From Azadirachta indica (Eukaryota; Streptophyta; Magnoliopsida; Sapindales; Meliaceae), in NCBI GenBank assembly GCA_022749755.1, contig CM040452.1, positions 8,512,350 to 8,576,349 on the forward strand: 64,000 nt of DNA. The letters are read 5' to 3'. The translations under genes were made by a program, and so were the position numbers. Of this stretch, positions 13,082-24,700 are shown piece after piece. The notes under the pieces are model-generated. The model saw only the letters and a list, made by a program, of their open reading frames with translations, ran no database searches and was not told where the DNA came from. Numbering within the stretch: position 1 is the stretch's first letter; every line of letters begins with the position of its first letter.

Positions 13082-13534
13082 GACAATTATTTATTTTATT
13101 TGTTTTGACTATTTGGATGTACTCTGGTGTATATTATTATTATTATTTTTGACAGTTTAGTTCAGTTTAATTGTATCAAAATTTTATATTTTTTGAGCAA
13201 TTACAATTTAAGTTCATAACTTATAGTTTAAGGACAACAGTAAGAATTTTATATCTCAATACATATTTATCATTTTACCATATAATAAATTAATGATATA
13301 AAATTAATCTAAATACTGTTTGGTATTTAAAAAATAAGTGTAGTGAGCAAACAATTGAGATAATTTAACATTATATCACAATTTCAAATAACAATACTTT
13401 TGGATTTGATCCCAATGCTATTATCTATATAAAATTTTATCTAAATCAAAACAATAATATTTTTGAAAGGGAATTGGTTGATAGTACGTTCGATAATTTC
13501 ATCTAACTTTATTAACATAAAAACTTTGATATTA

Positions 13535-16305
13535 TTAGATAGCTATAATGTAATGTATCAAAGTAAAAAATACAAACATCATTATCATGAAAATGTTAAA
13601 ATTTAATATGTCCATGTAAAAATATAAATATGACCTATATTGGAAGCAAGTAATGCTCCTACAATTATTGAATATGATGGAGGGGGATTGGATTTTTGCA
13701 TATGGCGTAGTTATGTTCAACTTGTTGACCTCTAAATAGGTTCGGCAAATGACTTGCTCTCCTACAGAAGGAATTTGCTGTTTCCTTGGACGGTTACAAG
13801 GTGGACATTGTCTTGGTGGCTTGACGATAACTTCTCTCACTTCATTTGGGATCACCCAATTTACATCATTACCAATTGAATAAATAGACTCTGCATATGC
13901 ATTTAACCATGTGTTAGTCGTGTAATAATGTGCGCATAGTGAATTATTCACATAACCAATAAATCTGCATATCGTAAAAGCATGGGCAGATGGTAGCTGT
14001 TGTAAGCCAAATTGTCAACAACTACATGACTGATCTTCTAGGTTCACAATCTCAACAATTCCTCGCTGTTTAACTTCAAATTCGATTCGTGACACCGGAT
14101 GCATAGTTATAGTACGAGACTTTTCCAATTCCAAATCAATAACCTTTTGGGCTGTTTCAGTCAATATTGCATCATGCACAACAGCCTCCTGCCTACGCTT
14201 GTAAAACCACCTTTGCACATGTGATCTAATATGCTCAGCTAATGTAATGATGGGTAACCTCTGTGCATTTTTCAATAATGCATTCATACTCTTGACAATC
14301 TTAATTATCATCAAGTTATATCGTCGAGATGAGAAATCAGGTCTTGCCTACCTATGCAATCCGACCTCATTTTCTAAGTACTCTATAGTTGCTGGAAGCA
14401 TCCTCTTCATATTTTCTAAATATTCATTGCATTCACTTGCTCGATAAGCCTTTGCGACTCAAAAGTACGCGGCCATTAAAGTCTTCATCTGTTAAGTTCA
14501 TATCTTATACTTTGCCTTTATATTCCCAAAAATATGGTAAGAACAAAACTCGTGGGCTACCTCTAGAAATATTGTATTAATGGCCTTTTCAATGCTGGTG
14601 TGTCAATCTGATATGAATACCAAATAATCCATAGGCCCAATAGTTTCTCGAACCTTAAACAAAAACTACTCCCATGATGCATCATTCTCTGAATTGGCAA
14701 CACCAAAGGCCATAAGATAAATTTTGTCATTTTCATTCAATGGAACGATGATAAAAAATATCCCCCGATAAGTGCCCTTTAAGAATGTGCTATCAATAAC
14801 AATAACAGGTTGAATCGTGATGCACAAACCAAAGCCATAAAAAATACAAGAAATGGTCGTCAGCATTTTTTTCAATTGCTGTCACCGTCCCTAGATTTTT
14901 CTCCTCTAACACACGACACTACAATGGGAGTCCATTGAATGATTTAGCTGGATCACCAGCCACAAGCTTCAATGCATGTTTTTTACTTTGCCATGACTTC
15001 ATGTAAGGTAAATGAATCTCATAATCATTTTGAATATCATCACAATATTCCTAGGGGTATAAATTTTATTGCTATCTGTAAACTTAGCCTTAATTAGTTC
15101 ACCTATTAACTGAGTCAATGCTTGCCGATGCCCATCTTACAACTTCTTGTTTTGACAAGTGTGCACCATATTCATGTGAGACACTCAAAAATATGTATCA
15201 CTATTTTTCTTAGTAGCTCTGACTCATCATTTACATCCCTCAACAATACACTTAACCTCAAACCTATCTATCATTGATTTGTAAACTCTAAACTGAAAGT
15301 GATTCTTCAACGCCATTAAACCCAATTTATCTTGAAGTTCTTACTTGATATTAAAAATTTGTCCAACACACACATCACCTGATCTCGTACCTAACCATGC
15401 TGAAGTTGGCGGCATGGTAATGGATGATGAAATGGGAGTTAACCATCGAATAAATTGATTTGAAGTATATGGACCTATCGTTGAGCTGTTCATATGACCG
15501 AGACCAACATGACGCCGTTTTGTTTCCTCAGATTCTTCATTTGTAACATTCATTCTTTTTTCACATTGTGAAGTAACATCAACATCACCAATGTCGCTTT
15601 GAAAACCTTGAAAACCATGACTATCATTATCATGAAATTTGTTGTACTGGAGAGGAGAATCACCTCTGCTAATAATGGTCGCTTCATCAAAAAACTGACT
15701 ATGATTCTACAGAACCCTTACTTAGTCTTGACATGGTTAGGAGAAATGATCTGTTAATCTTTGTCCTGTGTACTCAAATTTTGTGTTGTATAGGAACTCC
15801 GATGCTATTGTAGGAAGTGTTTTGCTTACTTGATTGCTTCCACTTGAAGACATAAATTAAGTTGGCATAGCAGGATTTGCAAGAACTCTATCTGTAGTAG
15901 GATTTACAATAACTCTATATGTCGCACGACAACAGGACACGGGTAACCTTTTTTGTTCTCTATTGGCTACACGATCTAACTTGATGTATAGTAGATAATA
16001 TCCCTTTCTGCTCACCATGTAAGGGCTGTTCACATTAATGAATGCTCGGAAGTCAATTGCATTGGTAATATCCGCTACTATATGCCCTCTCCTCCTCTCC
16101 CTAGTTGTGTACATAATGAGTACACAATCCTTGTTTTGATGATAAATTCAGAAGGAATAATTTTCAATGCCTTGTACAATATTTGTATAAATTGTTCATA
16201 TGCTATGTTTTGCTCCACAAAAAGCCTCCTCATCCTTCCGCTAGCATAGTCTTCACCACCTTCCGGTGTTCGCTCCCATAACCCTCCATCTACGGTTACT
16301 ATCAT
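13535..16305 (-). pseudogene. mudrA-like MULE transposase, broken
   Basis: Read right to left the pieces follow the plant mudrA order. The N-terminal domain starts with VTVDGGLWE (16305-15857, with a frameshift near 16100). A MuDR DNA-binding segment follows at about 15400-15230 (LGLMALKNHFQFRVYKS, RFEVKCIVEGC). The DDE domain has the first Asp in VIDSTFLKGTYRG (about 14790) and a second Asp in an ISD context before IEKAIN (about 14600). Then come SMNALLKNAQRLPI and VQRWFYKRR, a SWIM-like CSC...SAHA (about 14050-13960, one zinc ligand altered), and the tail QIPSVGEQ. Several in-frame stops and frameshifts separate these pieces, so no full transposase can be made. It converges on the Ulp1-like gene within the same element. 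Confidence 0.85.
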
Positions 16306-16374
16306 TAGTGGCTCACTTATTCTTGCACTAAACCCAATTATATATTAGTTTGTAACATGAAAAATTTACCAAAA

Positions 16375-16612
16375 TGACCACTATAATGAAAAGTACTTTC
16401 AAACACGGAGGGCAGAGAAATTACTCTTACTCGAATTATTTTACTTTTGAGCATGTTCTCTTTTTTACTCATGCTCGAAAGTGTACTTTTGAGCAAAGAG
16501 AAAACATTGGTCATGCTTTACTGTTACTTTCGAGCATAGCCTTTTTGCTTTCTATGCTCAAAAGTGTACTTTCGAGTATGAGTAAAAAAGGGACCATACT
16601 CGAAAGTGTCGA
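16375..16612. repeat. right subterminal repeat array, CTTTCGAGCA/TGCTCGAAAG
   Basis: About nine copies of the word found in the left subterminal array, again in both orientations (for example ATGCTCGAAAGTGTACTTTT and TACTTTCGAGCATAGCC), packed into about 240 bases just inside the right end. The short ORF across it is incidental. Confidence 0.8.
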
Positions 16613-16987
16613 CTAGATCGACTCCAACCCCTTTAAAATATGTTAAATCAGTCAACAATACACACAAAGCACTTCAAACATCAAATACATACCCCATTTA
16701 TCATTTTCTATCATTACATTGTCTAGTTATGCACAAACAAAACCATTTCTCTTTTATTGAAGGATTTTTTTTCATGTTTTTCAAACTTTGAACACTGACA
16801 TGATATTTTGAAGCTTATGTTCCTCAAAGTACTTATAATGGAGTTCAGTTTATGAAGGCAAAGGAAATAAGAAGATCAATTGTTTGAACGTTTTTAAGGA
16901 TGGAAGTTGCATAAAAATCACAAAGAAGGAACGGAGGAAGAAAAAGAATAAGAATGAAAAAGACTAACCAAATATGTTTAAAATTAT

Positions 16988-17100
16988 AAAAGGGCAATTT
17001 TGTCCTAAAATTTTTCAATTGGTCATTTTTAATAATTATTATGAACAGTAGTCATTTCTATTAAATGGGTGTGAATAGTAGTTATTTTGGTAAATTTTCC
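16988..17100 (-). repeat. right terminal inverted repeat of the inner MULE
   Basis: Inverted partner of 8578-8690. It starts AAAGGGCAATTTTGTCCTAA and ends GTTATTTTGGTAAATTTTCC on the + strand. The similarity stops sharply at both ends, which sets the element limits. Confidence 0.88.
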
Positions 17101-17407
17101 AAAATAGATGAGAGAGAAGGAATAAAAGAAACAAATGAGAGTGAAGAGAGATAAGGAAAGAAGAAAAAAATAGACAAGGAAGAAACAAAGAGAAAAGAAA
17201 AAATTATTGGCTTTTTATACAGTCATTTTAGTCACGTCACAATAGATTTTAATTATATAGGGGTATTGTCTTTTCTCAAGTCATTTGCGGTTAATGGTTT
17301 TATTTAATGATCAAAGTTAACATTTAGGTTCGAAGTGAGGACTTTTATCAAAGTTGGAGGCATTTTGATAATTGTCAATAATGATTGGAGTAAATTGAAG
17401 ATTGCTC

Positions 17408-18560
17408 ATATTATATTATGGGTTTAGAATTTCAAGTTCTAATTGAGTCATTTATATTTAAAATTTTATTCTAATGTAGTAAGTTATATTTAAAATTTCA
17501 AATTCTCATATAATAATTATATTTCTAGAACTTTGGATTCTAATTAAGAATTGATTTAAGAATTTCGAGTTTTAATCTTAATAATTATTTTATAGAACTT
17601 GTGGTTCTCATTGTTAATATATATAACTTCAAGTTCTCATAATCATTATATGAAACTTTAAATCTTTATAGTTGTTATACTAAACTTTTGAGTCCTAATT
17701 CAATATTGTATTCAAAACTTCATTTCTGGTTAATAAATTAATTTTTAGACTTTCAGGTTCTAGTGAATCCTTATTTTGTAGTTTAAGTTGCAATAATAAT
17801 ATTTAACAATTTTGATAATAACATAATTTGAAAGAGCAAATATCAAACGTATAACTTAAATCAACATCAATGCTCAATAATGTATGCCAATAGGTTATAA
17901 CAAAATATATATACTATCTTTTATGTTGTGAAAATTTTAATTTAATGTTAACCTTATAGTATACTCATAAAGATAATTATGTGATAACAGTTTTATTAAA
18001 TAAAAATAATATAAACACAATATAATGTAAAAGCATTTAATCAACAACATAAAAAATTAAATACTTCACATACTAGGCTCTCATGTTGATAACATATACT
18101 AGAAATATTGAAATGTAAAAAAAAAAAAAATTAAATTGCATAAAGCTTTGAATTCACTCAATTCAATGGAATTGAATTTAGAATTCATTTAATTCCATGC
18201 ACACCAAATGCATTACTATGGCTACATATATACAGTAGGAGTTAGGAGGGTTTTGCTTAATAATTTCTTAACATACATTTTGTTGTGAGGTGGGAGGAAG
18301 CCACCTCATTTACAATATAAGCTACGTTCTAGTTTAATGTTTTGATAAGGTTGAAAAGAAAAAAAATTTTGTAGGCGTTGTTCGGGTGGTTTGAGATACG
18401 TTTAAAGCTCTTAGAATATTTTGAATTTGAATAACAATAGAGATAAAAATTTGAAATTTTATGAGTAAGATTTGTTACTTTTATTTAAAATTTTTATATA
18501 AAAAAATAATTGATGAGGAAAAAAAACATGTTATTCCCCTATTTTTTAATAATATTACCA
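17408..18560. other. AT-rich upstream region of POL2A
   Basis: Holds the degenerate repeat tract at 17428-17790 and then plain AT-rich DNA with a poly-A run near 18118-18130. No ORF with a recognisable domain. It ends where GC content rises sharply at about 18565, at the promoter of the polymerase gene. Confidence 0.6.
17428..17790. repeat. degenerate ~35-bp tandem repeat (AACTTCAAGTTCTAAT type)
   Basis: About ten diverged copies of an AACTTnnAGTTCTnAT word spaced roughly 30-40 bases apart, for example TTTCAAGTTCTAATTGA, AGAACTTGTGGTTCTCAT and ACTTCAAGTTCTCATAATC. The core AGAACTT...AAGTTCT is partly self-complementary. It lies about 1.0-1.3 kb upstream of the POL2A start codon. Confidence 0.6.
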
Positions 18561-18578
18561 AACAGGCCTCGGCGGCGA

Positions 18579-18586
18579 GGCGGGAA
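18579..18586 (-). promoter_or_regulatory. E2F-like site (distal) of POL2A
   Basis: GGCGGGAA on the + strand is TTCCCGCC on the other, a fit to the plant E2F consensus TTSSCGSS/TTTSSCGC, about 180 bases before the start codon in a short GC-rich island. Confidence 0.55.
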
Positions 18587-18675
18587 TTCACTTTGAAGTA
18601 GTCATTGGTTTGACTGGCCCCGCTGAAAGGAGGGGTAATTATGTCATTTAAGTAGACCTCTGAAGACAGAAAAGC

Positions 18676-18683
18676 GCGGGAAA
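18676..18683 (-). promoter_or_regulatory. E2F site (proximal) of POL2A, TTTCCCGC
   Basis: GCGGGAAA on the + strand is an exact TTTCCCGC on the other strand, inside AAAGCGCGGGAAAATG, 82-89 bases before the ATG. Plant genes for replication proteins commonly carry this site and peak at G1/S. S-phase control of this gene is inferred from that. Confidence 0.75.
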
Positions 18684-18712
18684 ATGCCCTATCTCTCCCC
18701 TCATCAGATCGC

Positions 18713-18733
18713 AAGGGTTTTCAGAAAACCCTT
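18713..18733. promoter_or_regulatory. inverted pair of telo-box cores
   Basis: AAGGGTTTT (18713-18721) and AAAACCCTT (18725-18733) form a perfect 9-bp inverted repeat around a CAG spacer, so the AAACCCT telo-box core is present once on each strand, 32-52 bases before the ATG and probably in the 5' leader. Telo boxes are known to act together with other elements in plant genes active in dividing cells. Confidence 0.6.
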
Positions 18734-18764
18734 TTTCTGAAAATCAATAAACAACACGATTACA

Positions 18765-21700
18765 ATGGACGGCCGAAGATGGGAGCGTAGAGACTCTAGA
18801 CGCACGAAAAAGCCGAAGCTGATACGCAGCGCCGAAGAGAAGTTGGAGGCGAAGCTTGGCTACGATCTCTTCTCCGAAGGCCAAAAACGCCTTGGTTGGC
18901 TACTCACTTTTGCTTCAGTAAGTCATTTTATCATTTATCCGATATCTAAACAAAGGCAAAAGGAATAATTTTCTGCTGTTTTATGCGAGATTGTTGTCCA
19001 AACCTTCATTTTTATTTCTGATTTACAGTTTATTATTTATTCAATTACTTATTGGGTGGTTAATTATGCTCTGTTTCATCGCTGTGGCGAGGTAGATATG
19101 TAAGGGGATTGACATTTTCTGAATTTCATGGTATTTATTGACAGCATTTAGTTTATAGCAGTGTATCTGCTAACTTTTATACAAAATGTTAAGTTTTGTT
19201 TGTTTCTCAATAATTTCGTATGCCATTATTTCAAATTATTGATATTCTATTGCATTTTGCAGTCATCTTGGGAGGATCAAGACACCCAGAAAGTCTATAG
19301 TTGCATTGATCTTTATTTTGTTTCTCAGGTAAATCGGTGTTTTCTAAAAATGGAAAATAACAGTTATTTGATAAAACTTTTGAAAATTGTCTATGCGGCA
19401 TTAATAGATATGGAATCATTTAACCGTTTTTTATTATTGCAGGATGGTTCCACTTTCAAATCAAAATACAAGTTCCGTCCTTATTTTTATGCAGCCACGA
19501 AGGTCTAATATTTTGTTATATTGACTGACTCCTGTTTGAATGTATAATTAATAGCTGTAGGTGTATGGTGTTGAAAATAACTGTGATGATCTAATTATTA
19601 CAGGAGAAAATGGAAATGGATGTTGAGGTGTATTTGAGGCGAAGATATGAAAGTCAAATTGCTGATATTGAAATTTTGGATAAAGAGGACCTTGATTTGG
19701 TGAGTGACTTTATCTTCAACTGTCAACTTCACAAGCTTTATCCATCTTTCATTGTTTCTAATCTCAGCATTGTTCGGCTTGTTTTAGAATGGGCGGGGGT
19801 GTTGGTTGTTCTGGGAGTTCTTTGTGATTTTGGTGTTAGTTTTGAAGCTTCAAATATGCATGGGCAAAGCTGGATCTAGGATTGAAACTATAAATTATGA
19901 TTCTGATTCAGATATAATGATCATGAGAAGCAGAATTATAAATTTAGGCTGCGGTACTTGGTGCAGTTGGACTTTGACAAAGTGATTACTAGATCTTATG
20001 ATTATTTTGATTACTCTAGTGAACAAGCACATTTCATGGTAGTACTTGTGGTGTTGATGACATTAATTTTCTGCTTATTTATGCAATATGATTTTATTTG
20101 ATGAATCTACATACAATATTTGGCTGAGGTGCTGGTTCAGGAGCTATAAAACTTTCTTGGTTACTGGTGCCCATGGGTTTTGACGTAATTGGCTGCAAAT
20201 ATATGAACTAATCTTGAGTCTTGACATAAAAGAGTCAGGAAATGTTCTTGTAGTGGAAGAAAAAGTTGTAGGTTCATGCTCAACAGGGAAAGAAATCTTG
20301 TAAGGCAATATTCTTACGTCATGGTATTCTAATTTCATTCAAACTTGTCAAGAACATCTGATATTCCTCTTATGAGTTGTAGGCATGGATCTAGTGGAGG
20401 TTACTGAAAGGACTATTGAGTGCGTATTTGAAATTGATGCAGCCTCCTCCAGAATATACAGGAAAAAGCATCATTTGAGAGTGGGATAAATGTTGGGATG
20501 TTTTGGGAGAATTTTATGAATATGAGTAACTTTGATTAAGTTTTATGAATGTTCTTCTTTTGCAGTTAATGGAAGTCAGATGATTGCAATGGAAAGAATT
20601 TAAATCCTAAGGATCGTGCATTTGGAGATTTGGACAAGTCTGAAATTAGATTGGGAATTTACTGCAGCAGTATAAAGATGAGGGGACATGGATATGTTCA
20701 TAGTGAACCTTTAAACGCATGCATACGTGTCTTGATTAGAATTGGATATATTAGGATTACTTATCTTCAAAAGGTTGTTGATTCTTGTTCTTTGGAAGCC
20801 GTATATTGAGCAGATTAGGCTAAACATCTTACAACACTTCTCGTTCTATACTAGCTGATCAATGCTAAGTCAATTGCCTCTTTTTAGCTTCTGATCCTCT
20901 GCTGCTTGTAAGCAATGATTGCTCTAGTTGTTTTCTAACTTCAGAATTGATCTTTGAGAACAAATTGTCTCTTTTGCTGGTTTTTTTTAGGACAATACTC
21001 TGCAGATAATAATGTTTATTTCTATAACATTGGCCTGCAAATGTGTTTTACCATATTTGGTTTCTTTAGAATGTTTACCAAGTGTCACTGGTTTTGCTAC
21101 CATATGTGTTTTGTTATACTTAGTACTACCTTTAATAAATGTGTCTAATTGTTTTATTTATGCATGGACAGAAAAATCATCTATCTGGTTTACACAAATC
21201 CTACCTAAAAATATCTTTCAACACTGTTCAACTATTAATGGACGTCAAAAAAGATCTCTTACGTGTTGTTGAAAGAAACCAGGCAAAATTTGATGCTGCA
21301 GAAGCATATGAGTCCATACTAACAGGAAAAAGGTAAAGCTCGCTATTCCAGATCTGGGTATGGTTTGCATGAAAAACATGTTGTTTGGCACAGTTTCTTT
21401 TCTATTCGGCATGGCATTTAATTCAAATGGGTATCACTTTCCATGGTCCTGATCCTATTTTGGTGTTTGACTTACAGAGAACAACGACCTCAAGACTTTC
21501 TAGATTGCATTGTTGATCTCCGTGAGTATGATGTTCCCTACCATGTCCGATTTGCCATTGACAATGGTAAGCTCATTTTCTCTTGTGGGTTTTGAAGTTA
21601 TTACATTGTTGTTATTGAAGTTAAAATATAAACTTGCATTCTCTTTTGACACAAAAGTTTCATGCTTTTCAGATGTGCGGTGTGGGCAATGGTATGATGT

Positions 21701-24700
21701 TAGTGTATCTAGTACCGGTGTTGTGCTTGAGAAGAGGACTGATCTTCTACAACGTGCTGAAGTTCATGTCTGTGCATTTGATATTGAGACCACAAAGCTT
21801 CCCCTGAAATTTCCGGATGCAGAATATGACATAATAATGATGATATCTTACATGCTTGATGGACAAGGTTATTTGATCATTAACAGAGAGGTACAAATGA
21901 TTTCTGTTTTTTCGTGGTCAATTATTCAAGAAATAGCATTTTGTAGTCTTTGTATTCATGCCTGTTAGAACTTTATTAGGCTTTGTTTGTGTTGCCTTTG
22001 TCATGTTGTCAAGCATTGCCAATAACTGAGTGAATGAAAAGACTTATATACTATGTTGCATTCCATTGTTTCTTTTTGCTGAAATCTTCCATTTTAAAGT
22101 TACCTTTTGTGGAGATTGATGTGATTTAGGTGTTTCAGAATTGGCAATTGGCAAACAAAAGTAATTTGGTCTTATGAGAACATGGGGAAAGATGGCCAGA
22201 AGGTAATCTTACTTAATTGCAAAAGAAGTAGGTCTGTCTTAGAAATGGGTAGATATGGTTTGTAAAGGAACAAGTGCTAAACAAGTTGATGTGTTCTAGA
22301 TTTCTTATGTTGCTCTTCAAGCTCTTTTAGGTTATATACTTTTGAAATTAGTACCACCATTGCATAGGATTTTCTTTCCTAGCAATGTTTTCTTTGCTCT
22401 ATGCAGTTTTCTTCATTTTTCAAGAAAGCATTAAATTTAGGATAATTGATAGGAGGTAGGAGTTTTAAGTCATCCGTTGTTCTCCATGTTTTTGAAGCAA
22501 AGGTCAATTTTTTGGCTTGGCGAAGATGCCAATCTCAAACCTAAAGTATTGTGACAAAAAGGTACTAGCAAATCCTAGTTTGTTATTTTTATTTTGGGTG
22601 AATGCCCATTACCCCTCTGCTTTTTCAGCTAATGCTCCATTACCCCTTTATATTTTTTGTAATATCTAATCACCTCCCTAAGTTCCGATTTTGCCTTTTA
22701 GTATTTCTAATATTTTCGATTTTATCATTTGTAAATTAATTGAACTTAAGGGTAAAATCGAAAAAAAATAAAAATCAGGGGTGATGGGGTATTAGACAAA
22801 ATATAGGGGGGTAATGGGATATTAGTTGAAAAAACAAGGGGGTAATTGGCATTCTCCCTTTTATTTTTATTTTTCGATATGAAACAAAAGAATATTATTA
22901 GACTTAAGGGAAGAAGGTACAAAAGTGAACTAGAGGTCCACAAGGCCACCAAAATAGCCCTGTGAAAAGCTACTTATGGAATATACAAGTCAAAATATAA
23001 CTAAATCTATATCCCAAAGGGTACCCTCCTCAGACAAAAAAAAAAAAAAAAAAAGGAGCCTCAATAAGCAAAATTAATCCAAGACTTGTTCTGAATTGAA
23101 ATTGATGAATAAGAGAGAAGTATCTTCAAAATTCTTCTTGTGAATTCTAATCTCTTCGATGGCATTTGTGCATTTGTAATCCATTGTACTTATTTGTAAT
23201 TGTAATGAATGCATTATTGACATATTTCACATTGAAATTTGGTTATAATTGACTTGTCTGTAATTGTGCTTATCTTCAGTGTGTAGGGGAGGATATAGAG
23301 GATTTAGAGTATACCCCAAAACCAGAATTTGAAGGGTGCTTCAAAGTGACAAATGTGGAAAACGAGGTATACAAGGTTCATCAATTTGGTTGCATGGAGC
23401 ATTTTCAGAATTCTGAGGCACATGGTTTCTCACATCATATGATCTGATATTTTTTTCAGGTAGAACTTCTTAGACAGTGGTTTGCTCACATGCAAGAGGT
23501 GAAGCCTGGTATTTATGTTACATACAACGGGGATTACTTTGACTGGCCATTCCTGGAAAGTAGAGCTGCATTTCATGGGTTTAAAATGAGTGATGTATGT
23601 AGCCTATCCTTATTATTCATGTTTCATTGCTCAGTGTGATGACTTCGGCCTTTAGCTTTTTTAAATTATTGAAAAAGGAAACAGTTTATTTGTGTGCATG
23701 AGTTTGTTTCCTTTATCTTAGATTATGGCTTTCATTATTGACAGTGGATCTCTTATTATGCATTTTAAGCAGCATACTTTTCTGAAGTAAGAAAAAAAAA
23801 AAGGATATAATTAGTGTTGTTGTAGGCCATTGATCTAGAGCCTCTTAAGTTTTGAAGTATGTAGCCTATAGAATTTTTTTAACCAAAATATCAAGTTGTT
23901 ACACTATCAGCTTTTTTTTTTTTTGGTTAACACCCATTTAGTATTTTTAGTTGGAGGCAAACAGTTCAAATTCTGAATCTCATATAAGTTAAAACTATGA
24001 ATTTAATAGGTCTACAGACAGGTTACACGAAATTTTTTCTTTATAATGTAGAACAAGCTTGAAATGCTCATGATTGTTATGATTCTGCACAATTTTCCTA
24101 TTGATAATTAGCCTTGTTCGGTGCTTGATGCTCACGAACTGTATTTAAAAGTAAATTTCTCATCCATGTGAACTTTTCATCTTACAAATATATACTTTTG
24201 ACATTACTATAAAAACTTTTCATGTTACAAATATATACTTTTGACATCACTATAAAATTAATTTTGCATCTATATTAACTTTTCATGTTACAAATATACA
24301 CTTTTGACATTACTATGTATTTTATGCATTAAATTGGTTTAAATAATTGGTTATCTTATTATACAGGATAGATTATGGAATACTGCGTTGATGATGGCTG
24401 ACTCAAAAGTTATATAATACATGGCCTGCTAAATAAAGCTTCTCACTCTCTCTAAAATTGTTCTTGTGATGATCCATGCAGTTCTTTCTTTATTGTTTTG
24501 TTGCTCAAATCAAGGACAATAAACTATTAACCTCTGGCTATGTACTTTTTTCATCCATGTGTATAGCATATAAAAAAAGTACAAGTTCAGCATTAATATC
24601 CATGACAATTCTGCATTCCATTTCTTACCATTATTTCACCTCGGTGCTATTACTGCAAGTGCGAGTTTCGTTTTGAAATAAAAAAGGCATTATTAGCTAG

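Larger units (their letters stand above)
8578..17100. mobile_element. Mutator-like element carrying a Ulp1-like gene (Kaonashi-type MULE), degenerate
   Basis: An 8.5-kb element bounded by about 113-bp terminal inverted repeats with outer tips GAGAAATTTACC and GGAAAATTTACC. Flanking 9-mers AAAAGAAAT (8569-8577) and AAAATAGAT (17101-17109) match at 7 of 9, consistent with a worn 9-bp target duplication. Inside, a + strand DUF1985/Ulp1-protease-like gene and a - strand mudrA-like transposase run toward each other. ULP-carrying MULEs of this layout are known in plants as Kaonashi elements. Both genes hold stops and frame breaks, so this copy cannot encode its own transposase. Both subterminal regions carry arrays of a CTTTCGAGCA-type motif. 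Confidence 0.85.
8143..17407. mobile_element. outer fold-back (MULE-MITE-like) element, split by an inner MULE
   Basis: The left side (from 8143, GGGCAATCTTCAATTTA) and the right side (ending 17407, GAGCAATCTTCAATTTA in reverse complement) are inverted copies over more than 300 bases, through a pyrimidine-rich tract on the left and a purine-rich tract on the right. Left of the inner element the arm turns round near 8500, and 8520-8577 is already the start of the opposite arm. The MULE therefore interrupts that second arm. Without it, 8143-8577 joined to 17101-17407 is about 740 bases. Flanks TATAATATT (8133-8141) and TATTATATT (17409-17417) agree at 8 of 9 positions, a possible worn 9-bp target duplication, but they are AT-rich. 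Short ORFs in the pyrimidine tract are low-complexity artefacts. Confidence 0.65.

Noticed and set aside
19161..19508. 115-aa frame
   Set aside because: Runs through introns 1-3 and exons 2 and 3 of POL2A; only the exon parts match the polymerase.
22746..22952. 68-aa frame on the - strand
   Set aside because: Reads across the MITE end and low-complexity DNA in POL2A intron 7.
23880..24000. Possible tRNA-derived SINE (TTACACTATCAGC...GTTCAAATTC)
   Set aside because: The box-B-like word and a similar word near 7415 are suggestive, but no box A, no tail and no target duplication could be supported.
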